Below are positions 48,250-59,929 of a stretch of DNA of 64,000 bases, piece after piece. The stretch is taken from assembly GCF_958979055.1 (NCBI RefSeq), contig NC_084889.1, positions 25,284,761 through 25,348,760 on the forward strand, written 5' to 3'. Positions within the stretch are counted from its first letter, which is position 1. The number at the start of each line of letters is the position of its first letter. The notes below the pieces were generated by a model, which ran no database searches, had not been told where the DNA came from, and saw nothing but the letters and a program-made list of their open reading frames with translations. Both the position numbers and the translations under genes were made by a program. Origin of the DNA: Alnus glutinosa (lineage: Eukaryota; Streptophyta; Magnoliopsida; Fagales; Betulaceae).

Positions 48250-50091
48250 TTAGGTGTTTGGCAAATCCTGATAAACGGGATCCACCAGATTAAAAGACTC
48301 ATTCTTAAGCTCACAATCTTCAAAAAATGGTTTCAAATATTTTTCTTTAAAAGCATTGCCATTTTTTGATTTTTCAATTTTCGGTGCTATGAAATTAGAT
48401 AGATGAGTTTTAATGGGACTATACAAGTCCTCAAAACATGGGTTCCTTCCATTAGTGTCCATCATTGGATTAGCATCCAAAATATCATTAGCCATGTCTA
48501 ATTCTATATCATCACTATTGGGATTCAGTAAATATACCTCTATAGGATCAGAAATCATAGAATGATCAAATTTACTTTCCACCAAATTTTGGATCATGTC
48601 TACCTCAACAATTTCCTCATCATCATCAATGGCAGGTTGCTTATAAATGTTGAAGATGTTCAACTCAACGGTCATATTTCCAAATGTGAGCTTCATGATT
48701 CCATTCTTGCAATTAATCAAAGCATTAGAAGTAGCTAAAAATGGTCGTCCTAAAATGACAGGAACGTCAATGCTAGATGGTGCAACAGGCTTTGTATCTA
48801 AAACAATGAAATCCACTGGAAAGTAAAATTTATCCACTTGAACTAAAACATCTTCTACTATCCCTCTCGGTATAACAACAGTTCGGTCGGCAAGTTGCAA
48901 AACAACTTTGGTGGGTTTTAATTCACCAAGACCTAACTGCTCATAAACTGAGTAGGGTAGTAAATTAACACCAGATCCTAAATCAATCAATGCTTTATCA
49001 ATCTTATAATCACCAATGATGCATGGGATAGTGGGTGATCCAGGGTCTTTATGCTTGAAAGGTATTTTCTGCTGAATTATCGAACTTACCTGCTCTGTTA
49101 AAAATGCCTTCTTTTGTACAAAAAGCTTTCGCTTTATAGTGCAAAGATCTTTCAGAAATTTTGCATATGATGGAATTTGTTTGATGGTATCTAACAAATG
49201 GATATTTATCTTTACCTGTTTGAACACTTCCAAGACATCTTGATTTGTTGTCCCCATTTTAGGTGCAAGCAACCTTTGGGGGAATGGGGCAATAGGCTTA
49301 TACACTCTTTCCTCAACATCCCCAACCTTACTAGACATGTCATCATCCTTGGTTTTTAAATTTTCCTTGGGTTCTGAAACCTTTGTTGGGATTTCTTTGT
49401 TAACCTCTTTTCCACTCCTAAGGATAGTGACAAACTTAGCATGTTTCACTTGAGTATTTTGGACTTCATTTACCCCATACCGAGGGTTAGGTTCAGGTTG
49501 AGATGGAAACTTTTCTTTTTCTTGAATGCTCATAAATGAGGTGATCTTGGTGAGAGTGCTTTTTATGTCATCGATGGCTTGTGATGTTCGACTATTGAAT
49601 GAGTCTTGCCCTTGCATAAATGTTTGCAACATATCCTCAAGAGTCCTCTTATGTGGGGGAAGATAAGGAACAAAGTTAGAGGGCTCTTGAGGTGGTGGTG
49701 GTACATTATTCTCCTGTCTCCAACTAAAATTGGAGTGATTCCTCCACCCCGAATTGTATGTCTCAGAGTATGGAGAATTAAAATGATTTTTGTAAGTGTT
49801 TATGGCATTTGCTTGTTCATGCAATACTTCTTTAAAAGCTGGAATAGTTGGACACTCATGTGTAGTGTGTCCACTGACTTCACAAATGCTACACCCTTCT
49901 TCTTTTTGCTCAGATTTGATTTCATTATCTTTCTTTAATTCTAAAGTTTTCAACTTTTCTGGCCAAACTTGAAATTTTAGCATATAAGTCATCCCCTTCC
50001 CTAAGGTGATACATACCCCCACTAAATGAAGTGGTAGGAGGCTTGGTCTTACTAGAACTTTCAGGGGAAGTGGTGTCTCAAGATTGAGCAT
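48250..50091 (-). pseudogene. Gag zinc finger and aspartic protease of the Athila-like element
   Basis: An open frame of 613 codons. After a frame break near its start it shows CSICEVSGHTTHECP, a CCHC-like knuckle (C-x2-C-x4-H-x4-C). A Gln/Pro-rich linker follows, then the conserved Athila block AFLTEQVSSIIQQKIPFKHK and PGSPTIPCIIGD. The aspartic protease follows with ALIDLGSGVNLLPYSVYEQL (active site D-L-G-S, usually D-L-G-A) and the flap/Ile-Leu-Gly-Arg-Pro-Phe segment VPVILGRPFLATSNALI. It ends LVDPVYQDLPNT. Gag coats the RNA; the protease matures it. The upstream Gag frame (50078-50701) stops at a TGA where Trp is expected, and the phases differ, so Gag-protease is not one intact protein. 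The long open protease frame suggests a fairly recent insertion. Confidence 0.85.
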
Positions 50092-50750
50092 TTTCAGCTA
50101 GGTGGTCAAAGTATTCCCAAGCCTCATTGGGGTCTTTGTTTAAAAATTCACCATTACACATCATTTCAACAAATTGGCACATTTGGGGCATCAAACCCTC
50201 ATAGAAAAAATTAATGGTACGCCAAATTTCATAGCCATGATGTGGGCAAGAGTTTAACAAATCTTTAAAACGTTCCCAATATTGATAAAATGTCTCATTT
50301 TCCTTTTGAACAAAATTCATGATTTGTCTTTTAAGAGCATTTGTCCTATGAATAGGAAAAAACTTTTTGAAAAATTCAGTTTGCACCTCTTGCCATGTGC
50401 CTATTGTCCTAGGTCTCAAAGCATTAAGCCAAGTCTTAGCTTTATCTTTTAGAGAGAAAGGAAACAATTTAAGCCTAACTAATTCTTCACTACAAGTTTG
50501 GTCATGAAAAGTGAAACATGCTTCCTCAAATTCTTTTATGTGCAAATAAGGATTTTCAGACTCAATACCATGGAATTTAGGAAGTAATGGAATCGTACCT
50601 GGTTTGAAAATTATTACCTTGGTGAGGAAAAATAATGCATGAAGGGGTACTGCTGCGAGGCGGTTGCAAATATTCACGCAATGACCGCATTGGTGGATCA
50701 TTATGATTCAAATTCTCATTCTCCCCATGATTACTACCATCATCAGCCAT
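50078..50750 (-). pseudogene. Gag of the Athila-like element
   Basis: The likely start is ATG 50750 (MADDGSNHGENENLN, then MRSLREYLQPP), in the frame that stops at 50577. A shift near 50610 leads into frame 50078-50701, with the retrotransposon Gag domain: IPLLPKFHGIESENPYLHIK, EFEEACFTFHDQ, LFPFSLKDKAKTWLNAL, FFKKFFPIHRTNALKRQIMN, FYQYWERFKDLLNSCPHHGY and EWAWEYFDHLAEN-like end. TGA at 50078-50080 ends it. Capsid protein of the particle; disabled by the shift. Confidence 0.85.
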
Positions 50751-50996
50751 CGTGCCAAGTGTGTGAGAATGTACTGAAGACTCAAACAAATTTTCTAAAC
50801 ACACTTCAAATTCTATTTTTATCAAACAACCACTCTGATCACGATACCAAGCATTCATACACCAACAAACACACAATAAAAAAAAATAAAAAAAATAGAA
50901 AATTAAAGATGGAACGAGTTTACCGGATATGTGACGAATCGCAAATCGAAGCAAACCTCGTTAAAACAATCCGGTGCTCTTTATCAACGCCGAAAT

Positions 50997-51013
50997 CCCC
51001 GGCAACGGCGCCA
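50997..51013 (-). promoter_or_regulatory. Primer-binding site of the Athila-like element
   Basis: Minus strand TGGCGCCGTTGCCGGGG, six bases after the 5' LTR end (...GTTGTCAACA). This sequence is characteristic of the primer site of plant Athila/Tat-type Ty3/Gypsy elements. Confidence 0.9.
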
Positions 51014-51019
51014 AAAACT

Positions 51020-52221
51020 TGTTGACAACTTAAGTGTGCGAACCCAAGTGCAAGTTGTCGCGAAGTAGTAATTCTCGGAAGTCGAGTGTCGAACCACAGG
51101 GATTTGGAAAACAAAGAACACTAAAAAAAATAAAATTAAGAAAAATTTATGATAGATGATTTAGTAGAATGATGCAAATAAAATATATAATGAAAATAAC
51201 AATTAAAAGGGATCGCTAAGGCATTGGGGTTGTACTTTTAACAAAATTATAATATTTACTTCGCAACTCATGTGAGAAGAATAGATCAGTGAATACCTAG
51301 AGAAAATATCATCGAAAGATTAATCTTAAAATTGATTGATTTTACTACGCAAAATTGGTTATTTGATTCTCAGGGAATTCAAAGCATTCACTGTACCCGT
51401 AGTTAACAATGAATCAAGAAATTTTGCAGAACAAAAACCTTTTTCTAAGAATAAATCATGCAATCAATTAAAAAGATCTTACATTAAAAACCATAAAAGA
51501 GTTGAAAATTAAATACTACAATCTTATTAAAAGTTTCACGTTTAGCCTCAGCTAGAAATTTAGCTAGACATGATTATGTAAATAAATTTCATCGTTAAAA
51601 TCATAAACATCGTGCTAGCAAAATAAAATAACTGAGAAGAAAATAAAAATAAATCTTGAACCGTCGTCACTGTCTTCTTTGATCTTGAGCTGAACGTCTT
51701 CTTCTTTTTTTTTCTGCAATTTTTCGGCCTCCTTGTTTGTTGCCGTGTTGCTTCTCTTATAGTGATAAGAGTCATTCTTCTTTTGGGATTCGTACTACTA
51801 TAAGAATCTCAGTCTTCTCTTTATTTCATGTCTCTCTCTTACACTCAAAATAAAACTCTGCTTATTTTTATAAGAGCCAAAGACACCTTTTTCTTCTTGG
51901 TTTTGTCATGTAGTAGTATTAGAATGTTTATCCAATTCGTGGGTCCAGCAGTTTGGTTTCACTTCTTCTTATTTTACACATTGGACTCTATCTTGGGCAT
52001 ATGATAGACTTCTTCTTTTGACCCACATCTTGGCTTTTACTCTTTGATTTCTTTTGTAATTCCTACATAACACAATTTCTTGCATTAATATATCATTTAA
52101 TCTTAATATTAATATTTAAACAATATTTTACAATTAAATATAAAATGCAAGAATAAAATTATAATAAAGTATGATAATACTTATTTTAATAGGAAAAATA
52201 AGCACTTTTAAGCTATTATCA
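51020..52221 (-). repeat. 5' LTR of the Athila-like element
   Basis: Minus strand from TGATAATAGC (52221) to GTTGTCAACA (51020), 1202 bp with TG...CA ends. Its first 0.6 kb matches both arms of the palindrome at 45392-46653. The second half (51020-51560) has no copy at the left end. Confidence 0.9.
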
Positions 52222-52559
52222 GGTAGAGTCAGTCTGAGTTCCCCCGAATCCCCTCTTCTGTAGTTCATGTTTTGTTGTTAGCCTTCTAGTCTCTTCTTTT
52301 TGATTTAGGGGTTTTTTTTTTTTTTTTTTTTTTTCACTTTTTAGGATCATTTTATATTTTTGTTTATAATCGTTCGAAGAGATTGAGAGTTACTGTTTAG
52401 TCTATTTGATATCATCCGTTGGATAAAATGTGAGTGAGAGAATTGGTGAGTGGTGGTAGTTGGGTGTGTTTAATGCTAGCATTAAATGCAAAGCATTTCA
52501 AATTTGAAATTTTCAATTAATTTGCCCTAAGTCCTGGAATCTAGATGCTTCTTCTTCTT

Positions 52560-53230
52560 CTTCTTTTTTTTTTTTTGTCATTTTTTTTAAACAACCAAAT
52601 AACAATATTTTATTATAAAAAGATAAAACTAAAAAAATAAAAATATATATAAAAGAATAAAATCTAATAAAAATATAAATAAATAAAATAAAATTATTAG
52701 TTTTAAAAAATTACAAAATACAAAGGGGTGGCCAGCCCACCCTCGACCAATGGGGGTGGCCTCCCAAATGATTTTAGGGGTGGCCTGGGGTGGCCGCGAG
52801 CCACCCCCAGGTGCCGGCGGTGGCTGCACGCCACCCCTAGGTGCTGGGGGTGGCCTTCGGGCCACCCTTAAAATCATTTGGGGGTGGCCTTCGGCCACCC
52901 GGTGGGCAGCCACCCCTTTATATTTTTTTATTTTTTAAAACTAATATTTTTATTTTATTTATTTTTATTTTTATTAGATTTTTATATTATTTTTTTTATT
53001 GTAATAGACACCTATGACGTGTTTACTTCCTATTGGGTATGACATGGCTGATTGACGAAATTAGTTAATTTTTTGATGAAAAATGTGTTTAAGGAGTGAT
53101 TTGTAATTATTGTTTACTACGATGACCTCCCATGAACTTTTTGAACTACAAGGAGTGAAAAATAATTATGGACAACCCCAAAAACCAACAGTGCAATTAT
53201 CTCATTTTTTAACCTAAAAAAATATAATAT
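52560..53230. mobile_element. GC-rich foldback element within the hAT element
   Basis: A core of GGGGTGGCC/GGCCACCCC units in both orientations (52725-52918) lies between A/T-rich arms that mirror each other (AAAATTATTAGTTTTAAAAA against its inverse at about 52935). A non-AT segment to the right (53005-53215) resembles one terminal repeat of a Mutator-type element, but no matching left terminus was found. Reading frames over the core (52629-52938) are artefacts. Confidence 0.55.
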
Positions 53231-54770
53231 TAATCAAAGTATAAAGATATCATTATATCAAATTAAAACACAACCTATTATATGCAAAGTGCAAAGTGCA
53301 GTGCCAATGTATATTTATTATCTATACATAATACATAGTCTGATTATGTAATTTAATATACTAATGTAATTTATTTATAGACCCATATACATAATATAAC
53401 TATAATTTGTAAATATGAAAGTATTGTAATTAATACATAATGTAAATAAAATATAAGTTATTATATAATTAGGTATTGACATTTGACCAACTAGTTAAAG
53501 TGTTACTTTATTAACTAACTAGTAACTAGTTACTATAATAATATGGGTTAATATATGATACATACAAAATATTATGTAACCTAAATCCTAAATTCTAATT
53601 CCTTAACTATGCATAGTTAGTTACTTCATTAGTTAATAACTAGTTAGTTACTTAATAAGACACTAATACCTTAACTATGTCTATACTTTATGAATTATAT
53701 AATATTATATGAGATTTTCTAGTTATTTAGTTACTTAGTACGATTATATAATTTAATATACTAATGTAACTATACTAATGTAATTCCTTCAAAAAAAAAA
53801 AAAAAAAACCTATACTAATGAAATTTATTTATTAACACGCACATACATAATGTAACTATAATTTGTGTAAATATGAAAATATAGTAATTAATACATAATG
53901 TAAATGTAAGTTAGTATATAAGACTCTAATACCTTAACTATACTTTATGAATCATATAATATTGTATGAGATTATCTAGTTATTTAATAATACTCTATTT
54001 TCTTAACCATATCCTTATGTTGTGATTTATGAATCATATACGCTTAATTAATACATTATAACTAGTTAGTAAGTTAATACTAATATATATACAGACACAA
54101 AATTAAGTAACTTATATTTTTTCTTTATCAAAATAACCTATAATTAACTATAAACATATTTTTAACTAACTTGTTACTAGTCAGTACGTTAATACTTAAT
54201 GCTGATATATACATATATACATATATATATATGAAAAGAAAATATTGAGTATTCTAACTATATCGACTAAGTCACTTATTTACTTAATATATATTAATTA
54301 ACTAGATAATATGTTAGTTTATTGACTAACTAGTTAGTCTGTTATACTAAAGTTAGCTCAATTACTAATATACATACTTAAATGTATACAACTCGTTTTG
54401 ATTAATATATTCAAATATATTAATATATATTTGTGTATATATATATATAAAAGTATATACAAGGATGTATGAATCATGAATGAGTTAACGAGTTGAGTCG
54501 AACTTCATTACAACTCATAAGTATTTAATGATAATACTTAAATGAGATCATACGAGCTAACTTCTATCATATGATCACATAATTCATATGATTTTAAATC
54601 TTAGATCATGTGATCTAATGATTTATAAATATATAATAATAATACTTAAATCATATGATCATATTTATATGATAATGATTAAATGGGGTAATATAAATAC
54701 AAACATTGAGTAACCTATATAATTTTATAAATATAATATATATATATATATATATAATCGATCTAAAGAG
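53231..54770. other. AT-rich hAT interior, no gene found
   Basis: Very AT-rich, dominated by ACTAGTTAGT-, TTAATATA- and CATATGAT-like words repeated loosely over 1.5 kb. No coding potential. Probably degraded subterminal or inserted repeat DNA of the hAT element. Confidence 0.55.
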
Positions 54771-55557
54771 TCGGGTTGAGTCTAGTCGAGCTTTATACGA
54801 GTTAGGCAAGCGGGTTGGGTCGAGCTTTAAACGAGCTAGGCTCGTGAGCCCCTATTGAGTTTTATCGAGCAAGTCGAGTATGTATCACTTACTAATCAAG
54901 TGGGTTTCTACAGTAACGAGCAGGTTTGTACAGTGTCGAGCTCGAGTTTGGGTCGAGTTTAGTCGAGCGGGTATCGAGCGAGCTGTCGGACGGACTAGCT
55001 TATTTACATCCCTACAGTTTCATTATTTATATTATTTTCTAAATAACATTATTACACTGATAATATTACTATGCTGAATATTATTATCTCAAATAATATT
55101 TATGTAAAACAATAAATACCAATTAATATTATAACATTAATATTAGTACAATAACAATTGAGTTTATAATATTATTATACCAATAATAATATACTGATTT
55201 CATCACTGAATAATCAAACTTGTCTATTTAATCATTCAGTAATTTTATTAGAGTTTAATAATATTCTTAGCTGCTCGGTGTGAGTCATTCCATGAATTAT
55301 AGCATGCAATGATTAATCACACAACAATTCAGGACAGGTGGTGCATAAATATACATTTATTAAAATAATGTTGATCGAGCAACATAAAATGATTATCGAT
55401 CGACAGGTCAATCGAGCGACATGTATTGTCGATCGAGTGATTGATTGATCGATCGGCAGAAGTCGTGAATCGAGCGACGAAAAGTGTGGATTGATCGTCA
55501 TGAGTCTTAAATTCTATTTAAGACGTTATATCTTAAAATCTAGGGTGTTACAGATAG

Positions 55558-58500
55558 GGCCATGATCTGGCTCTAGAAAGTTTGGACAGGGCTATTACTA
55601 ATGCTGCATGGAGTATGCTTTTTGATGTGGTGGATGTCTCGGTGCTTCTTTGATCATAATCCTCTTTTGTTAACTTGTTCTTAAACCTGTACGGTACATT
55701 GGTGGAAATCCAGGAACTTCTGTTTTGAAGCGAGTTGGATTAAACATCCAAATCATAAGCTTTTGGTTAAGCAAGTTTGGCGGGTGAAGGTTCAAAGGAG
55801 CGATAAGTGGAGGGTTGTTCAAGGGAAGCTTCATGTTAGTAAAAGGTCTCTTCAGCAGTGGGTTAAGAGAAATGGTAACTTGGGGAGGAAAGAATTCAAG
55901 ACTTGGGGAGTTACAAACTCTCCAGCAACTTGTGGATCTGAGTTTGGTGGAAGAAGAGGCTAATTTAAAAGAAGACCTGCATGTTCTTCTTGAGTAGGAA
56001 GACTTGAAGTGGAGGCAGAAAGCAAAGGAGAATTGGCTGAGATATGGAGATCGAAATACAAAAAATTTTCACTCTTGTTCTAACCAACATAGCAAGAGAA
56101 ATCAAATCCAGCAGATCATGGATAAGGAAGTGCAGTAGTGTGATACTCAAGAGGATACTGAAACAGCTTTTGTTGCTTTCTTCCGAGAGCTCTTCTCGGT
56201 AGGGTTGGTAGGGGAGGCACTTGAGGTGGACCCATGTATCCGGGCAATTGATAAAAGAGCAACTCCCTTGATGAACCAATGGCTCACAACAACAGTTACA
56301 GTGGAAGAAATCAACACTGCTCTCAACCATATGGCTATCATAAAAGCTCCTAGTTCAAATGGTTTTCCCGCTTGTTTTTACCAAAACAATTGGGAGACAG
56401 TGCACAATGAGGTATGTGAAGCAATCCTTCTTTTTTTTCGAAATTGGTATTTTGGACAATAAGCTCAATGTTACTCACATAACCCTTAGTCCTAAAACTA
56501 GCAGCCTTGTCAGTGTTACTGATTTTAGGCCGATCAGCCTCTGTAATGTTTTTGTATAAGTTAATCTCCAAGATTCTTGCTAATAGGCTCAATGAAGTAT
56601 TGCCAGATATTATATTTTGTACATAAAGTGCTTTTATCCCAGGGTGCTTGATCATTGACAACATCCTTGCAGCATATGAGACCATGCACTCCATGCAGAC
56701 TAGATGTGGAGTAAGGTGGGGGCATATGGGGATTAAACATGATATGGGTAAGGCATACGACCGGGTGGAATGGGTTTTTCTAGAATTTGATATGGGCAGA
56801 CTTGGCTTTTCTAATCAGTGGATCACTTGGATTATGGCATATGTTCGTTCTGTTTCTTACTCAGTGCTAGTTAACGGGTGTCCTGTGGGAGAGATTATTC
56901 CTACTCGAGGGATTCGTCAAGGGGACCCTATCTCCCCTTACCTATTCATGATCTGTGAGGAGACTCTCAGTTCCCTTCTTCTCCAAGCTGAGCATAATGG
57001 GGTTATCTTTGGGGTTCCTACTTCTAATAGGGGCCCTAAACTTAATCATCTATTTTTTGCTAATGATAGTCTCATTTTTTGTAACGCCAATCCAATGGAG
57101 TGGAGAAGGATTTTGCAAATTCTTGCTTGGGGTTAGAAACTCAATCTTCAAAAGACTTCCATTTTCTTTAGCTGCAACACCAACCTTAATTGACAAAAGA
57201 CAGGAAATCCTCACTCTCTCAAGCCTGACTAAAGCTACTCGTTTTGATACCTATCTTAGATTACTAGCTCTAGGAGGCAGGTCTAGAGTTCAGTCATTCA
57301 ATGGTATAAAAGATATAGTATGGAAGAGGTTGAATAATTTGTAGGTAAAGTTTTTGTCTCAAGCAGGGAATGAGGTTTTGTTGAAAGCTGTGGTTCAAGC
57401 CATTCCTACCTACTACATGAGTGTGTTTCTACTTCCAGTCTCTCTGTGCAAAGATTTGAATCAAATGATGCAGAAATTTTGGTGGAGGCATATGGCTAGT
57501 GATTCCAAAATTCGATGAGTTGGGAGAAAATGGGTAGATCAAAATCCGTTGGAGGCCTTGGCTTTAGGGATTTGGCACTTTTTAATAAGGTACTCCTAGC
57601 TAAGCAATGCTGAAGGTTAGTCCAAAATCCAAAATCTCTAACTGCTAGGATCCTAAAAGCCAAGTACTACCGTCATTCCTCCTTCTTGGAATCTTCTTTA
57701 GGGAAGCGACCTTCTTTTGCTTGGCGTAGCATTTTTTCAGCAAAGGACTTACTGCAGGAGGGTTTAATCTGGAGAGTAGGGGATGGCCAACTTATTAAAG
57801 TGTGGGGTGACTGGTAGCTTCCAAAGCCGAGTTCCTTTTCTGTGCAATCCCCCTAAAGCCTCATTGCAGAAATTCTATGGTGGCTGTACTTATTGACAGG
57901 GACCTTAGGAGCTGGAATGTGGCCCTTATCCACTCTATATTTTCATAAGAAGAAGCTCATCTAATCACTAGCATTCCTCTATGCCCCTCTTTCCCATCGG
58001 ATCAGCTGGTTTGGCAAGGCACTTATAATGGTTTTTTCTCGATCCAAAATGCATACCACCTCGGGAAAGAATTTCAGCAGCGTAATAGTGGTGAGTTCTC
58101 CTCCTCTGTAAACATAAGGGAGGTATGGAAGGCTCTATGGTCTCTAAATGTCTCCAACCCTGTGAAGGTTTTCCTTTGGAGGGCTTGTCATAACCTCTTA
58201 CCGACTAAGGTAAACTTGTTTACTATGGGTGTGGTAGATAAGAAACTCTGTCCTGTTTGTCTAATTGAGGAGGAGACTATTTTTGATGCTCATGATGTTT
58301 GGGGGTGCGGTCCCATATGTCTCCAAAAGTGCTCCACGGTGGGGGACAGGTTTGCATCTCTTTTTGTATATCTTACCCATAGGTTGAGTTCAAATCAGTT
58401 GGCTCTCATGGCTATGGTGGCACGCCGGATTTGGTTTAGACGGAATGCGCTAGTTTTTGAAGACAAGTTTGTTCACCATAATACCATCTTTGTTGAGGCA

Positions 58501-59140
58501 GTCACTGCTTGTGAGGATTTTCAAAAATCCAACTCTTTGAATGGTTCACAGGCTAGTTCTACAGGGGAAGAGCATGTTCAAATTTGACCTTGGCAACATC
58601 CTTCTCCGGGTGTGATCAATATCAATTGGGATGCATCTCTAAATAAAGGGACCGGATGCATTGGCTTTGGCTATGTAGCTCGGGATCACTTGGGGAATTT
58701 TCTGGGCGCCAAATGTTCTTTTAAACGGGCAATGGTGGAACCAAAAGTGGTTGAGGTGATGTCTGCTCACCATGGAATAACTTTCGACAAAGAGGTTGGG
58801 TTTTCGAATGTGATATTCGAGGGGATGCTCTTCAAGTTGTTCCCCCCAACAACACCTCAACAGCATTGGCTATTTTATTGAGAGTATTCATTAAGTGCAT
58901 AATTTTTTCGAGTCTTCTTCTTTTGTTCACTGTCACCGTGAGGCTAATGGTATTGCTCATTCTCTTGCTAAGGTAGCTGCTTTTCATTGTTTAGATGATA
59001 TTTGGTTGGAAGTCCCTCCTAGTCTGATTTGTACTCAAATTTGTAGGGAAGGTTGTAATCCCTAGACCTTATCCCTTTAAGGTTGGTTTTTGCTGTTTTG
59101 GCATTAATACAGAAGCTTTGTTTTGTTCAAAAAAAAAAAA
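55558..59140 (+). pseudogene. LINE ORF2: end of endonuclease, reverse transcriptase, RNase H
   Basis: Starts in the endonuclease (GHDLALESLDRAITNAAWSM). After several frame breaks the RT lies at about 56270-57130: EEINTALNHMAIIKAPSSNG and FPACFYQ, then DMGKAYDRVEWVFLEF (first catalytic Asp), RGIRQGDPISPYLFM, and LNHLFFANDSLIF. The catalytic box, normally F/Y-A-D-D, reads FAND, so one essential Asp is Asn. Frame 58162-58587 is the zf-RVT domain (FLWRACHNLLPTKVNL, CPVCLIEEET), followed by an RNase H-like domain (58612 onward: INWDASLNKGTGCIGFGYVA; near 58937 HREANGIAHSLAKVA) ending CREGCNP at 59063. Poly-A ends the element at 59140. Inactive. Confidence 0.9.
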
Positions 59141-59929
59141 GTGAGTGATATGTACATGATTTGAAAAATTGAATAGTTAAAATAGAAAAAAAAAAAAAAA
59201 AAAAATGATTCTTTTAGCTAAATGTAAAAAATAAATAAATAAATGATGAGCTGAATGTAAATGCTCCGATTATCCTCTCTTAGGAAACCACTTAAAGTTA
59301 TTTATGAAGCCTTTGATACTAACTTTTTTTTTCAAAAAACAAAAAAACAAAAGTTGGTTTGGCCTTTCTTTTCCTTTTTCCTTGTTTTTTCATTAGTAGT
59401 TGATTTGAAGAATTGGCCTTTTATTTCCATTTAAAGCGTTAAATATATAGGAAATAAGAATAAAAAAAGTCAGGATGAAACTTATTTCAGTATGGCTTTG
59501 AAATCATTGGTCAAAATAATCATAACTAAGAAGAGAATATAATGAGGATTAGTGCGTGTGTTACATTTGGGTTGTAGATTTTTTTTTTTAAAATAGTAAC
59601 AAAAAGTGATTGGTGTGATAAAATATATAAAGAAGTTCTAAATTTATTTTTTTTAATGAAAAAATAAAAAAGAATTAAAAAGTAACTGAAGTGATATAAA
59701 AAGTAAAGAAAACTATCAAAAAGTGATTAACGTGATATAAAAAGTTGAATGTTTTAAAATTAACATTTTTAGATAAAAAAAAAAAAATGGACTGGTTTGC
59801 CGAACATTGTTAGTATTCCTTAGGAAGACACGTGTCTTTTGGATTCTAGGCCCATTGATTCATTCATTGTCCTATTTCCATATTTTAAAAAATGAAATAT
59901 TGTGAAATTTGGGTTGACGTTAGAAATGC

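Larger units (their letters stand above)
45392..52221 (-). mobile_element. Non-autonomous Athila-like LTR retrotransposon (TR-GAG type)
   Basis: A 5-bp direct repeat GGTAG flanks it (45387-45391 and 52222-52226). On the minus strand: 5' LTR 51020-52221, primer-binding site 50997-51013, Gag (50750-50078), zinc-finger and protease region (50091-48250), a long untranslated segment (48249-46667), polypurine tract 46654-46666, then a 3' LTR. RT, RNase H and integrase are absent, so it depends on a related autonomous element. The left end is anomalous: instead of a full 1.2-kb LTR it has the first 0.6 kb of the LTR followed by an inverted copy of the same segment. Confidence 0.88.
37779..55016 (-). 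mobile_element. Large hAT element with broken transposase, carrying a nested retrotransposon
   Basis: The left end is TAGGGATGTAATCGAGCCG; the right end, inverted, is TGTAGGGATGTAAATAAGC. Identical 8-bp repeats GTTTCATT lie at 37771-37778 and 55017-55024. Both subterminal zones are crowded with CGAGC/GCTCG motifs (37786-38090 and 54770-54995), as in other hAT elements here. A hAT transposase pseudogene lies inside (41107-43195). Without the nested Athila-like element the length is about 10.4 kb, large for hAT; more unrecognised insertions may be included, or two hAT copies may be fused. The two extra bases at the right end are unexplained. Confidence 0.6.
35349..55552 (-). mobile_element. Reverse-oriented solo LTR, interrupted by a hAT element
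   Basis: On the minus strand the element starts TGTAACACCCTAGATTTT (55552) and ends GGCGGGTCCTTACA (35349), typical Ty3/Gypsy LTR termini. Target duplication GACAG (35344-35348) and GATAG (55553-55557) differs at one base. Without the nested hAT (37779-55016) the LTR is about 2.97 kb and has no internal genes, so it is a solo LTR. Removing it joins LINE endonuclease codons perfectly (TWTNGRQ followed by GHDLALESLDRAITN). The left part includes a CT-rich microsatellite (37196-37312), whose reading frame is an artefact. Confidence 0.8.
26068..59140 (+). mobile_element. L1-type LINE split by nested insertions
   Basis: The outermost element of the nest. An exact 11-bp direct repeat GTGAGTGATAT flanks it (26057-26067 and 59141-59151), and the right copy follows a poly-A tail (59129-59140), as in target-primed reverse transcription. 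LINE sequence survives as 26068-28331, 35292-35348 and 55558-59140, together about 5.9 kb, the usual size of a full-length plant L1. The order is ORF1 (DUF4283, zinc knuckle), then ORF2 endonuclease, reverse transcriptase, zf-RVT and RNase H. Both frames are broken by stops and shifts, so it is inactive. The first gap is a Ty3/Gypsy remnant, the second a solo LTR carrying two further levels. Confidence 0.9.
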
